From UBA8752 sp042095055 (GTDB lineage: Bacteria > Bacteroidota > Bacteroidia > Flavobacteriales_D > Sanyastnellaceae), in assembly GCA_042095055.1 (NCBI GenBank), contig JBELBZ010000015.1, positions 1 to 49,363 on the forward strand: a stretch of 49,363 bases of DNA. Direction: 5' to 3'. Shown one piece after another: positions 8,655 to 17,196 of this stretch. Under the pieces are notes generated by a model. It was not told where the DNA came from, ran no database searches, and saw only the letters and a program-made list of their open reading frames with translations. The translations under genes and the position numbers were made by a program. Position 1 is the first letter of the stretch, and each line of letters opens with the position of its first letter.

Positions 8655-8662
8655 TAATTTAG
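8655..8662 (+). promoter_or_regulatory. Possible -7 element of the His-rich protein gene
   Basis: TAATTTAG matches TAnnTTTG at all but one fixed position and ends four bases before the ATG at 8667, so the transcript would be almost leaderless. No convincing -33 element was found at the expected spacing. Confidence 0.3.
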
Positions 8663-8666
8663 GCCC

Positions 8667-9188
8667 ATGATTGGATGCAGTTTAAATGCCGTATTGTGGC
8701 CGCTTTTTTTCGTGATGAACGGGGCGGCATTGGATTCAGAAGGCGCGTTTGGAGCGCATCCAGACCATGGCGCGCCCTTTGTAGAGCAGCTGTCCGGACA
8801 ATGGGTGATTTCGACTGCGAAAGGAGAGGAGCGCCGTTTGAGGATGTATGACGATGGACGTTTTGCATTCATGGCCGATGAGGAATGGACCGCAGGCAGC
8901 TATGTGATCCTCCGCACGGATGAGCGTCAGAAAGGCGTTTTGCGCATGGAATACTACCTCGATGGGAACCTCCACTTGCAGGAATTGAGGTGCGAGATTT
9001 ACTTCGAAGAGCATGCCCGTGACGCCAATGGGGCTGATCGCGACCATCATCACGACCACGGCCAAGTGCAGGAGGGAGACGCAGAGGAGGGGGCAGAAGC
9101 ACACCACCACGAATACCTTCAAGTTGAGGTGTTACCAGCTGCCGAACAGAGGCTGAGCATGGCAGGCCATTACCTGCACCAGCACTGA
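8667..9188 (+). CDS. Small exported protein with His/acidic-rich C-terminal half
   Basis: The 173-residue product starts with a hydrophobic segment suitable as a signal peptide. A short beta-rich domain follows (LSGQWVISTAKGEERRLRMYDDGRF and on to about 110) that looks lipocalin-like: a 'residual function plus display of a quantity' style with FAFMADEEW and SYVILRTDER. From about residue 115 the chain becomes strongly His/Asp/Glu rich (DRDHHHDHG, then AHHHEYL, ending HYLHQH), suggesting metal binding in the periplasm. I do not recognise a family, and there is no metal transporter next to it. Its stop is two bases from the stop of the convergent flippase gene. Confidence 0.65.
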   Translation: MIGCSLNAVLWPLFFVMNGAALDSEGAFGAHPDHGAPFVEQLSGQWVISTAKGEERRLRMYDDGRFAFMADEEWTAGSYVILRTDERQKGVLRMEYYLDGNLHLQELRCEIYFEEHARDANGADRDHHHDHGQVQEGDAEEGAEAHHHEYLQVEVLPAAEQRLSMAGHYLHQH

Positions 9189-9190
9189 AT

Positions 9191-10477
9191 TCAGTCCGAG
9201 GGCTTTCGGAATGCGATGGCAGCCAAAGCCACACCGATGGCCATCGTGTAAAAGGAAGCTTGCACCAAGGTGTAATCGAGCAAAAGAAAGAGGACTTCAG
9301 GATCGCTCAGGACCGTTGTGGTCCTTGCGGCGTCCGAGGCCCAAATGAGACCCCCTACCATGGCAAGGTGCACTGCGTCCAACGCCAATGTCCATGACTG
9401 TCTTCCGAGGTGCGGGAAAATACCGGACAGCGCAGATCCTGCAATCCAGGGCACCATCCAGGGCGCCATGATCCGCATCACAGGCAGCATGTCCTTCCAG
9501 GCATCTCCCAACAACAGGGTCGCCCATCCGTCCGGTATGGCCCAGAGCACAGAAATTCCCGCAGCTGAAAGCAACACCAGGACGGCCATCCAACGGGTAT
9601 AGTGGCGCATCAGCGCTCCAGGAGGCACGTCATCCAAATGCTTGAAAAAGACGTCGCTCACGCTTCGGATGACCAACCCGGCAGCCACAGTAAGGTAAGC
9701 CATGCCTGCACCGACGGACCCTACGATGTTGCCGGATCCAAACTCAAAGAGGTACAATATGAACAGTCCATTGGCCGCCATGGCAAGGACATTCGCAGGC
9801 GTCGTGAATACGGCATAGGCGCGGTTTTCCGACCACGCTTTTTTCCGGGATGTGCGCGTGCTTTTCGGTGCCGATCGCCAGCTTCTGTGCAATGTGCGAA
9901 AGCCCCAGATGGCAGAACACCACTGGCCAGAAATGCGGCCAGCAATGAGACCCAAGCTCCCCAGTGAGGCACCGACAAAACGCAGGGCTTCCCCAACAAA
10001 GCTGCCGCCTGCACGGACCACAGCCAGCTTTTGAAAGCGTTCTTCTCGGGACAGCCATCCTGTGACCAATCCGTTCATGCCGAGGCCGACCACCCCCAAG
10101 GGCAGGAGGCACCACAGCCATGGAATAGCCCCCATTTCCAATCCAGCCGCGCTGAAGCCAAAGGCCAACAGCATCGCCACAAATGCCATGAACAGCATGG
10201 ACCTGAGTCCCAAGGAAAACGTGGCACGGGCTTGCTCCATGCTGTTTTGCTTGACAAGCGCAAGGTCCATCCTCAATGTGGCCACAGCGCCTAGAATTCC
10301 GACCAGTTGGGAATACACAGCCATATCGGCAAATGCCGATGGGTTGTAGCAGTACCTCTGGAGCAGCGGCAAAGCGACCACCGCGGCGGCTTGGGCAAGG
10401 CCGGCCGAGAAAGAAAGGCTGGCGATATCCTGTAGCCTGCGCTTGAGCAAACTCCTGGATGGGGAAAGGTCAGACAT
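9191..10477 (-). CDS. Polysaccharide flippase (Wzx/MATE-like superfamily)
   Basis: The 428-residue product is a polytopic membrane protein with about twelve hydrophobic segments, opening SLSFSAGLAQAAAVVALPLLQRY, the usual first helix of oligosaccharide flippases. It probably moves lipid-linked sugar units across the inner membrane for surface polysaccharide assembly. Start 10477 is chosen because the reading frame upstream (to 10687) runs through the T9SS gene and carries no membrane protein features. No glycosyltransferase is adjacent. It lies 53 bases downstream of the deiodinase-like T9SS gene on the same strand and may be read through from it. Confidence 0.78.
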   Translation of the reverse strand: MSDLSPSRSLLKRRLQDIASLSFSAGLAQAAAVVALPLLQRYCYNPSAFADMAVYSQLVGILGAVATLRMDLALVKQNSMEQARATFSLGLRSMLFMAFVAMLLAFGFSAAGLEMGAIPWLWCLLPLGVVGLGMNGLVTGWLSREERFQKLAVVRAGGSFVGEALRFVGASLGSLGLIAGRISGQWCSAIWGFRTLHRSWRSAPKSTRTSRKKAWSENRAYAVFTTPANVLAMAANGLFILYLFEFGSGNIVGSVGAGMAYLTVAAGLVIRSVSDVFFKHLDDVPPGALMRHYTRWMAVLVLLSAAGISVLWAIPDGWATLLLGDAWKDMLPVMRIMAPWMVPWIAGSALSGIFPHLGRQSWTLALDAVHLAMVGGLIWASDAARTTTVLSDPEVLFLLLDYTLVQASFYTMAIGVALAAIAFRKPSD

Positions 10478-10530
10478 GGTGCGGGCTGGGCACCAAAGTA
10501 AGGGACCAAAAGGCCCAAAGGAAGGACAGG

Positions 10531-12414
10531 TCAGTTCTGTACGACCACGCGGCTGTGAAAGCCGAGGGCAGGAAGACTCAAAACGTACACTCCAACAGGG
10601 GCGTTCCAAGCGTTCCAAGAGGCCAAGGTGCCGCTTTGCAAGGTTCTTCCAGAAGCATCGAGGAGGGACCAAGACTTGCCAATACATCCGTCACAAGTGA
10701 CATTGAATCCATCGGCGTTTGGCACGATCATCAAGCCATTGTCTCCCAGAGTTCCCACGGAGAGCACAGATTCGGCAGCAAAGGGTGAAGAACCATGGAT
10801 GATCTCATACATGTCACAAAGACCATCTCCATCTGTATCCAAAATGGCGGGTGAGCATGGGTCCAAGGGGTCATGACCCAAGAGCAGCTCTTCCATGTCG
10901 CACAACCCGTCACCGTCCGAGTCTGTATTGATGGGCAGACAGGGGTCATCATCGGACCAGCCAGAAGCCAGTTCCATACCGCCGCACCAGCCGTCACCAT
11001 CGAGGTCAACATCATTGGGAATGCAGGCATCGGTGGCGTCCCAAGACTCTATGGATTCCAATTGGTCGCAATACCCATCTCCATCACTGTCCTCTGAGTA
11101 GGGAGAACAGGGGTCGTTCACTGAAGAGCCGATGACCGTTTCCAATTGATCACAGAGGCCATCCCCATCGGTGTCTACTCCGAGCGGGTCACAGGTATTG
11201 TTGGGATCTGTGCCATTGGCCAGTTCCGAACTGTTGCAAATCCCATCCATGTCTGAATCCAACACATCAGGGCTGCAAGGGTCATTGACATCGGAACCCA
11301 TATCGAGCTCTTCTGAATCACAGTATCCGTCTCCATCCGTATCCACAGTGGCAGGTGAGCATGGATTGTTGGGATTCGACCCCAAAAGGACTTCCTCGAC
11401 GTCGCAGTAGCCATCGTTGTCTGTGTCCAAATTGAAAGGGTCACAGGGGTTGTTGGGGTCTGTGCCAGAAAGCAACTCCATGGCATCACACGCGCCGTCT
11501 TCATCGGAGTCTTCAAGTCCTTCTGTGCCCATGTCGCAAGGGTTGAATGGGTCCGTGCCCATTTCGATTTCGAGGGCGTCACATGTTCCGTCACCGTCTG
11601 TATCCGGCGCACCTTCCTCGCAAATTTCCTCGGCATTTGAAGAAAGCAGACAATTGGTCTCGCTGTTGACAGGTTCTTGAATGAGCGTTTCCAGGGCCAT
11701 CTGGTTTGCGATGTCACTCAGAAAGAGGCCCAGCCAATTGGCCCGCTCAATCACAATTCCATCGCAGTTCACCACCACCATTCCGGCAGGCCGGAGAAAG
11801 AAGTTTTCGTAAATGATGTTGTTGGGCGTATCGATCAAGATGTCATCCCAAGGGAAGGCCCAGCCATTGTCCGAGCCGGGGCCCATAAAGTCGATGACCG
11901 TTTGGGCAGCATCAAGGCGGTCCTGTACGATGCGGTGTTGATTGAGGTACTCGCCGCTAGGTCCTGGAATTGGAAATGCGGGGCAATTTGAAGGGCAGTT
12001 TTCGAGATCCAGTGCATGGGCTTCAGCCACGTAAACAGGAATCCAGTTGAAGTCGTCCAAATGATTGGTGACCCAAGCCACAATGTTGTTGGGTTCAACA
12101 ATGTCCCAATCGTTTTGGAAACGAACGCACGTTGCTGACCCATTGAAAATAATGGTGGGCTTGTCAGGGTCGATAAAATTCGAAAGAATGACATCGTCGC
12201 CGTTGAGCGTCCAGAGGTGGAAGTCTCCAACCGTATCCCCCTCAGCATAACCTCCGCTAAAATTGTTGAGCTCTCCACTGTAAGGCACAGGGTCGATGCT
12301 GTCGGTAGGAAGCGGCATGACGTCTACTCCCAACCATTCGAAGTGCTCGTTTTGACCCAGCGCTGCAAACGAGAGTGAGAGGGTAAGCGCGAGAAAAGGG
12401 AAACGTAACGTCAT
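10531..12414 (-). CDS. Secreted deiodinase-like thioredoxin domain with TSP3-type repeats and T9SS tail
   Basis: The 627-residue product starts with a signal peptide (MTLRFPFLALTLSLSFAALG). Residues ~58-235 form a thioredoxin-like domain close to iodothyronine deiodinases: FNGSATCVRF aligns with the deiodinase GSxT(U/C)xxF site, placing Cys96 where animals have selenocysteine, and VYVAEAHALD aligns with the conserved EAHxxD. Residues 271-545 hold ten repeats of about 28 residues, each with DxDxDGxCD and a second Cys, typical of thrombospondin type 3-like calcium sites. The last ~75 residues (SWSLLDASGRTLQSG, APVGVYVLSLP) resemble a T9SS sorting domain. Activity is inferred only; the domain may act as a surface thiol oxidoreductase. 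The ATG at 12414 starts the signal peptide; longer frames overlap batDE. Confidence 0.8.
   Translation of the reverse strand: MTLRFPFLALTLSLSFAALGQNEHFEWLGVDVMPLPTDSIDPVPYSGELNNFSGGYAEGDTVGDFHLWTLNGDDVILSNFIDPDKPTIIFNGSATCVRFQNDWDIVEPNNIVAWVTNHLDDFNWIPVYVAEAHALDLENCPSNCPAFPIPGPSGEYLNQHRIVQDRLDAAQTVIDFMGPGSDNGWAFPWDDILIDTPNNIIYENFFLRPAGMVVVNCDGIVIERANWLGLFLSDIANQMALETLIQEPVNSETNCLLSSNAEEICEEGAPDTDGDGTCDALEIEMGTDPFNPCDMGTEGLEDSDEDGACDAMELLSGTDPNNPCDPFNLDTDNDGYCDVEEVLLGSNPNNPCSPATVDTDGDGYCDSEELDMGSDVNDPCSPDVLDSDMDGICNSSELANGTDPNNTCDPLGVDTDGDGLCDQLETVIGSSVNDPCSPYSEDSDGDGYCDQLESIESWDATDACIPNDVDLDGDGWCGGMELASGWSDDDPCLPINTDSDGDGLCDMEELLLGHDPLDPCSPAILDTDGDGLCDMYEIIHGSSPFAAESVLSVGTLGDNGLMIVPNADGFNVTCDGCIGKSWSLLDASGRTLQSGTLASWNAWNAPVGVYVLSLPALGFHSRVVVQN
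10780..11604 (-). repeat. Ten ~84-bp coding repeats (Cys-containing TSP3-like units)
   Basis: Ten consecutive units, the first 31, the next eight 28 and the last 20 residues, with pattern DxDxDGxCDxxE...GxDPxxPC. Two Cys occur in most units, which suggests one disulfide per repeat or linkage between neighbours. The first six Asp/Gly positions are almost invariant while the tails vary. Confidence 0.85.
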
Positions 12415-12508
12415 GGAATGCACAAAGAAAACGCAACGAGGTGAATGCCGGTTGCTTGACATCATAACCTTTTGTGCCTGACGTTGTTCAATGACGTATC
12501 GCAGCGCG

Positions 12509-15043
12509 TCATATCGAGGTAAGTGCCTCTTCTTCAACCCAGCCCGTGTTGCCATTGGCCAACCTGACCTGGTGCCAGAGTCCTTCGGTTCTCAAGATCT
12601 GTACAACGGTCCCTTCGTGCAGCACGAAGAGCTTTGAAGCCTCGCTGCTCGTGGAGGGGCTGCTGAGCACTTCGATGCGGGGTTTCATGATGACCGCACC
12701 ATCTTTTGATTTGCTCATAAGGTCGGTTTGACGGCCCATGAAGCCCATGAAAAGGGCCAAGATGCCCAGTACCGGTGCTGCAATGGCCAAGCCGCGTCGC
12801 AGGGCCAGATCGCTGGAGGTCATCCGACCGTAAAGCAGGATAAAGGTGAAGAACCACAAAGCCAACGATCCCACTGTCCAAGTGGCGAGACGGTGAGCAG
12901 AGGTTAATTCTCTCCACAGCGGGGCCAATGCAATTTCTGGCATCTCCTCAATGCGGTCAACGACTGCTGAGCGAGCCAGCAGAAGGTTGGCGTGAAGGTC
13001 GTCATCGCTTGGACGTATCCGTTTCGCCCTCTCGAAATGCAAAATGCTTGGGCCAATCCGTCCTGACTTGTAATGGGCGACACCCAAATTGTATTCAAGT
13101 TCAAAGGAGGACCACATTTCAGCAGCTTCCGAATATGCGGCGACCGCGGCGTCAAATTCTCCTTCGAGGTAGGCCGCATTTCCGGCAGCAAATGCGTCCT
13201 GCGCAGCCAAGGCGTCAGGTGCTGACCAGCAAGTGATGGGGACCGCATTCAGGGACAGCAACAACAAAGCAAGGGGGACCAGGCCGACGGTTTTTGTGCC
13301 CAAGCCGCGTTCGCTTTCCAATGACTGGGCTGCAGCTTCTAAACGGTTTGCGACAGCGGCAACGTCGGGCGCTCCGGGTGCAAAGCGGCCTTGATCCAAG
13401 GTTTGAATCAGGGAAAGCCATTCCCCTTGAAGGGCCATGTCCTGACCGGAGAGGGCTGTTCTGTATGCCTCCATTCCGGCATCGCTGCGCGAGATGTTCA
13501 GTTGGCCTTGCAAGAATTCGTGAGCGGCTTGTCCCAATTCGTCAAAAGAGGATCCTCCCTTTTTTGCTTGGTTGAGTGCTTTTTTCAATGCGGCTTTGGA
13601 CTGTCGCTTCCGCAGAAGGGTTGGGTTTTGGCCCTCCTTGTCCTTGCGCCTGCGCAACGCCCATCCGATCAGCAAGCCGATAGGGGGGAGCCCCAATAAA
13701 GCCATGTGCAATGGTCCTCCAAAAAAGGGGTGCGACCGGGGTTTGAGCTCTGTTTCTGTGCGTATGAACCGCATATCACGCGTCAATATGGTGACGTCCG
13801 TCTTGCTGTTGAAGCCAAACGCCGGGCCTTCGGATTGCGCGCTTCCGGATACTTCCAATGCAATGGATGGAGCGTTTATCGTGACGAACCGGTCCAGTGC
13901 ATAATCGTAGTACGACAGGGGGGGCAAAGCGATGTCGTAGGCACCTTCTGCCCGGGGGATCACCAGATAAGTGAGCGTCCTTCTTCCCCGCTGGCCTTGC
14001 AGGTCAGTGATGATCCTGTCTTGAATTTCGGGATCAAAGACCTCAAGGTCTTTGGGCCATTGGATTTCTGGTGCGCCGATCAGACCTAAGTTTCCATTGC
14101 CCTTGAATTCCAGGGTGAGCTTGATCGCCTCATTGGCCTTGGGTTCGGCCTGATTGTCCGCTTTCCATGTGGCTGTGAGGTTGCGGAAGGTTCCCAAAGA
14201 GGATTCCGGAATGGGAGCGGGGAGCGGAAGAACCTCCACGCTCACCGAACGGGCATTGGCGTTCAATGGTCGGGTGTTAAAGAAGGACACCCTCATTTGG
14301 GCCTCTACATTGAATCCGGAGATCTCGAGTTTTCCTGTCCGGGTAGGGTAGAGGATGTCTGTCCTCACTGTGGCCACTTGCACACGGCGACCATCTACAA
14401 TGGTGTTCTCCCACCGCGGATCTTCTCCCTCTACATTTTCCTTCCATACACCTGACAATTCTGGAAAGCTGTAATTCCGTACGTCCACTGCATCCATGCG
14501 GTTGTAGATGCGGTATTGAACGCGGACTGGCTCTCCCAAGTGGGCTTTTTTCTTGTCGGATTCAATGACCGCTTCGAATTGGGCGGGGGCTTGACTGGCC
14601 TGGTTCCCTTGTTTCGCGACTTTCAGTTCAATGGGTTTGGAACGAAGCCTTCCATTGTTGGTCTTGAATGAAAAGGCCGGAATTTGAACGGTTCCGGGTT
14701 GTGAGGCCACAGCCGAGTAGGTGTACCCCCGTTTCGAAGTCATGGACCCATTGAGAATTTGAGTGCTTGAGCTGGTGGATGGTCCACTGACGTATCGCAG
14801 GCCTTCAATCTTGGGGGGGCTGTTGAACTGAACGTTGGCGCCTTTGAATTCGAATGTGATGCGGAAGGCCTGCCCTGCGACAACCGGGTTGCGGTCCACA
14901 ACCACGGTGGCTTCACCTTGGGCAGCGGCGGTGATTCCTCCCGCCAAAACCAAGAGCAAAACGCCGACAGTGTTTGCCCAAGCCTTCCAGAAGGTGGGCA
15001 GGGCGAGAACTTGTGTGGCCGTGTTCAAATTCATGATTCCCAT
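12509..15043 (-). CDS. BatD-BatE fusion protein (aerotolerance operon)
   Basis: The 844-residue product joins two proteins normally separate in Bacteroidota. Residues ~25-465 are BatD: signal peptide, tandem Ig-like 'oxygen tolerance' domains (VVDRNPVVAGQAFRITFEF and on), and a membrane helix near 445-462 followed by a basic cytoplasmic tail. Residues ~585-844 are BatE-like: a hydrophobic segment (LVPLALLLLSLNAVPITCW), TPR repeats (615-690), two membrane helices (720-738, 752-770) and a C-terminal SH3 domain (785-842, ending GNTGWVEEEAL). The role is presumed to be in the Bat membrane complex that supports stress tolerance or envelope integrity. The ATG overlaps the stop of batBC (TAATG), supporting this start. 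Last gene of the Bat operon. Confidence 0.88.
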   Translation of the reverse strand: MGIMNLNTATQVLALPTFWKAWANTVGVLLLVLAGGITAAAQGEATVVVDRNPVVAGQAFRITFEFKGANVQFNSPPKIEGLRYVSGPSTSSSTQILNGSMTSKRGYTYSAVASQPGTVQIPAFSFKTNNGRLRSKPIELKVAKQGNQASQAPAQFEAVIESDKKKAHLGEPVRVQYRIYNRMDAVDVRNYSFPELSGVWKENVEGEDPRWENTIVDGRRVQVATVRTDILYPTRTGKLEISGFNVEAQMRVSFFNTRPLNANARSVSVEVLPLPAPIPESSLGTFRNLTATWKADNQAEPKANEAIKLTLEFKGNGNLGLIGAPEIQWPKDLEVFDPEIQDRIITDLQGQRGRRTLTYLVIPRAEGAYDIALPPLSYYDYALDRFVTINAPSIALEVSGSAQSEGPAFGFNSKTDVTILTRDMRFIRTETELKPRSHPFFGGPLHMALLGLPPIGLLIGWALRRRKDKEGQNPTLLRKRQSKAALKKALNQAKKGGSSFDELGQAAHEFLQGQLNISRSDAGMEAYRTALSGQDMALQGEWLSLIQTLDQGRFAPGAPDVAAVANRLEAAAQSLESERGLGTKTVGLVPLALLLLSLNAVPITCWSAPDALAAQDAFAAGNAAYLEGEFDAAVAAYSEAAEMWSSFELEYNLGVAHYKSGRIGPSILHFERAKRIRPSDDDLHANLLLARSAVVDRIEEMPEIALAPLWRELTSAHRLATWTVGSLALWFFTFILLYGRMTSSDLALRRGLAIAAPVLGILALFMGFMGRQTDLMSKSKDGAVIMKPRIEVLSSPSTSSEASKLFVLHEGTVVQILRTEGLWHQVRLANGNTGWVEEEALTSI

Positions 15044-17196
15044 TACCAGTCCTTCTCGATTTTGGTCTTCTTGCCTTTGCGGCGTTTCGCATTTTCCTGG
15101 GCCTGCAATTTGGCACGAAGTGCGGCTTCGTTGCGCTCTAGCATGTCGAGGATGCGCTGGGCATCAGCGGGTTGGATTTGTCCTTCCTGTGGTGGGGTGG
15201 GTTCGGGCTGTTCACCTTGACTCCCGCCTTGCTGGCCGTCTTGGTTCTCCTGGTCCTGCTCGCCGTTTTGGTTCTCCTGATTCTGCTCGCCGTCCTGGTT
15301 CTCCTGATTCTGCTCGCCGTCCTGGTTTTCCTGATTCTGCTCGCCGTCTTGGTTCTCCTGGTCCTGCTGGCCGTCCTGGTTCTCCTCGTCCTGCTCGCCG
15401 TCTTGGTTCTCTTGGTCCTGCTCGCCGTCCTGGTTCTCCTGGTCCTGCTGGCTGTTCTGGTTCTCCTCGTCCTGCTCGCCGTCCTGGTTCTCCTGGTCCT
15501 GNNNNNNNNNNNNNNNNNNNNNNNNNNNNNNNNNNNNNNNNNNNNNNNNNNNNNNNNNNNNNNNNNNNNNNNNNNNNNNNNNNNNNNNNNNNNNNNNNNN
15601 NTGGTTCTCCTGGTCCTGTTGGTCTTGGCGCATGGCCAAGGCAAGGCTCAAGTTGTACCGGGTATCTGCATCTGTTGGGTCCAGCCTCAAAGCTTCCTTG
15701 TACGCTCCGACCGCTCCTTCTATGTCTTGCCCTCCCAAAAGCAGGTTGCCGACGTTGTTCCATGCGTCCGCCTTGATGGCAGGGTCTTTCGACAAGGCTG
15801 AGGCCCGTTGAAAGGCCTTCATGGCATCTTCGTTACGTCCACTGCCGGCCAACGCCAGTCCCCGGTTCAGGGCCAGTTGCCCCGGGGCGGCATCCTTCCA
15901 GCCTTCTGCTTGACCAAACAGGCTGTCAGCGGCAGCATAGTCGCGGTCCATCATGGCTTGGGTGCCTTGAACGGCGTCTTTCTTGGTTCCCTTGCTCAGC
16001 GGTGAGATTTGGGCTTCCACCTCCAAGGAGAGACCGGTCAGCAAAAGCAGAACTAAAGCTACTGCTGCGGGCCTCTTGCGGGTTGAAGACATGGGCCACA
16101 GGCCTTCCATCAACAACAGCATGAGCCCAGCGAGGAAGAACCAGGGAAACTGATGCACATAATCGGTGTAGGCCACTTTTGTCGTCTTGCCGGTATCGAG
16201 GTTTTCAATGCCCTCCAAAAAGGGGCTCAGATCGACATATCCAGATTGGGCGCGAACATAGGTGCCCGCGCCGGCCTCGACCATCGCTACCAGCATGCGC
16301 TCGTCCAGAGTGGATACCACGGGCTGCCCAGTTCCATCTTCTTTGTAGCCTGTTTGACGGCCATACCGGTCAAATTCAGGAATGGGGCCACCAGCCTCAC
16401 TGGCCATACCGGCAGCGTGGACTTTGATTCCCGCTGCAGCGGCTTCATCTGCCCGGGCCAAGGCGTCGTCTTCGTGGTTCTCTCCGTCGGTGAGGATCAT
16501 GACCACCTTGCTGGCTTGACTCTCAGGATCAAATGACGCGACACATTGCTCAATGGCGGCGCCGATGGCGGTTCCCTGAACGGGCATGGCTTCCGGGCCA
16601 ATGGCATCGAGAAACAACTTGACCGCGGCCAGGTCGAGGGTCAATGGAGCCTGCACGTAGGCATCGCCTGCAAAGACCACGAGTCCAGCACGGTCGCCAT
16701 CCAAACTGCCAACGATGCGCTCAATGGTGCGCTTGGCAAGATCGAGCCTCGACATCCCCAAGTCTTCCGCCATCATTGAGCGGCTTACGTCCAGGGCAAT
16801 CATGATGTCAACACCCTTGGCCTCCATCTCCTTGAGGCGGGTCCCTGTTTTCGGCGCAAGCATACCCATTGCGAGGAATGCCACAGCCGTACGCCACATC
16901 AAAAACTTCCATACGGACCTCCTCGGGCGTGCGCTGGGCCAAAGGGTTTTGCTCAATTTCAAGTCCACGGACTGCGAAATTCTTCGTTGCTTCCAGAGGT
17001 AGTGCCGGGCAAAAAACAACAGCAAGAAAGGCGCTATCAAGAGGGCCGGCCAGGCAGACGGTTGGTGCAGCTCAAACTGAGGCACAGCAGATTTGATCAG
17101 CAGGTAAATGCCACCCATGGCTGCCCAGAAGAACAGCTCGAAAACCACGAGTCCTGTCACGTGGGCAAACACCTTGTATGTTCGTTCAGCGCTCAT
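15043..17196 (-). CDS. BatB-BatC fusion protein (VWA domain plus TPR), with assembly gap
   Basis: The product combines BatB and BatC. Residues ~1-365 are BatB: membrane helices, then a VWA domain with MIDAS residues in LDVSRSM (Asp136, Ser138, Ser140), Thr209 and Asp237 in LTDGEN, and a second membrane helix (350-367). From residue 369 an intact-looking BatC signal segment begins (MSSTRKRPAAVALVLLLLTG), then TPR repeats (~405-520) and a Gln/Asn/Glu/Asp-rich tract of 9-residue repeats. The tract is interrupted by 100 N, so the true length is unknown; both sides read in the same frame. Internal initiation at Met369 (16092) is possible. The ATG at 17196 overlaps the batA stop (ATGA). Confidence 0.88.
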   Translation of the reverse strand: MSAERTYKVFAHVTGLVVFELFFWAAMGGIYLLIKSAVPQFELHQPSAWPALLIAPFLLLFFARHYLWKQRRISQSVDLKLSKTLWPSARPRRSVWKFLMWRTAVAFLAMGMLAPKTGTRLKEMEAKGVDIMIALDVSRSMMAEDLGMSRLDLAKRTIERIVGSLDGDRAGLVVFAGDAYVQAPLTLDLAAVKLFLDAIGPEAMPVQGTAIGAAIEQCVASFDPESQASKVVMILTDGENHEDDALARADEAAAAGIKVHAAGMASEAGGPIPEFDRYGRQTGYKEDGTGQPVVSTLDERMLVAMVEAGAGTYVRAQSGYVDLSPFLEGIENLDTGKTTKVAYTDYVHQFPWFFLAGLMLLLMEGLWPMSSTRKRPAAVALVLLLLTGLSLEVEAQISPLSKGTKKDAVQGTQAMMDRDYAAADSLFGQAEGWKDAAPGQLALNRGLALAGSGRNEDAMKAFQRASALSKDPAIKADAWNNVGNLLLGGQDIEGAVGAYKEALRLDPTDADTRYNLSLALAMRQDQQDQENXXXXXXXXXXXXXXXXXXXXXXXXXXXXXXXXXXQDQENQDGEQDEENQNSQQDQENQDGEQDQENQDGEQDEENQDGQQDQENQDGEQNQENQDGEQNQENQDGEQNQENQNGEQDQENQDGQQGGSQGEQPEPTPPQEGQIQPADAQRILDMLERNEAALRAKLQAQENAKRRKGKKTKIEKDW
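15231..15625 (-). repeat. 27-bp coding repeats, QDQENQDGE type
   Basis: About ten copies of a 9-residue unit (variants of QDQENQDGE, QNQENQDGE, QDEENQDGQ) are visible on the low-coordinate side of the gap, and the start of one on the other side. The nucleotide units are nearly identical, which explains assembly failure. Confidence 0.9.
15502..15601. other. Assembly gap (100 N)
   Basis: Exactly 100 N inside the batBC repeat tract. A length of 100 is the usual placeholder for a gap of unknown size, so the number of 27-bp repeats cannot be stated. Confidence 1.

Noticed and set aside
10780..11604. Regular repeats resembling a CRISPR array
   Set aside because: Units are coding, divergent at the base level and contiguous, with no unique spacers; no cas genes nearby.
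15172..15801. Plus-strand Leu/Val-rich frame across the repeat tract
   Set aside because: It is the reverse reading of the QDQENQDGE repeats and merely mimics a membrane protein.
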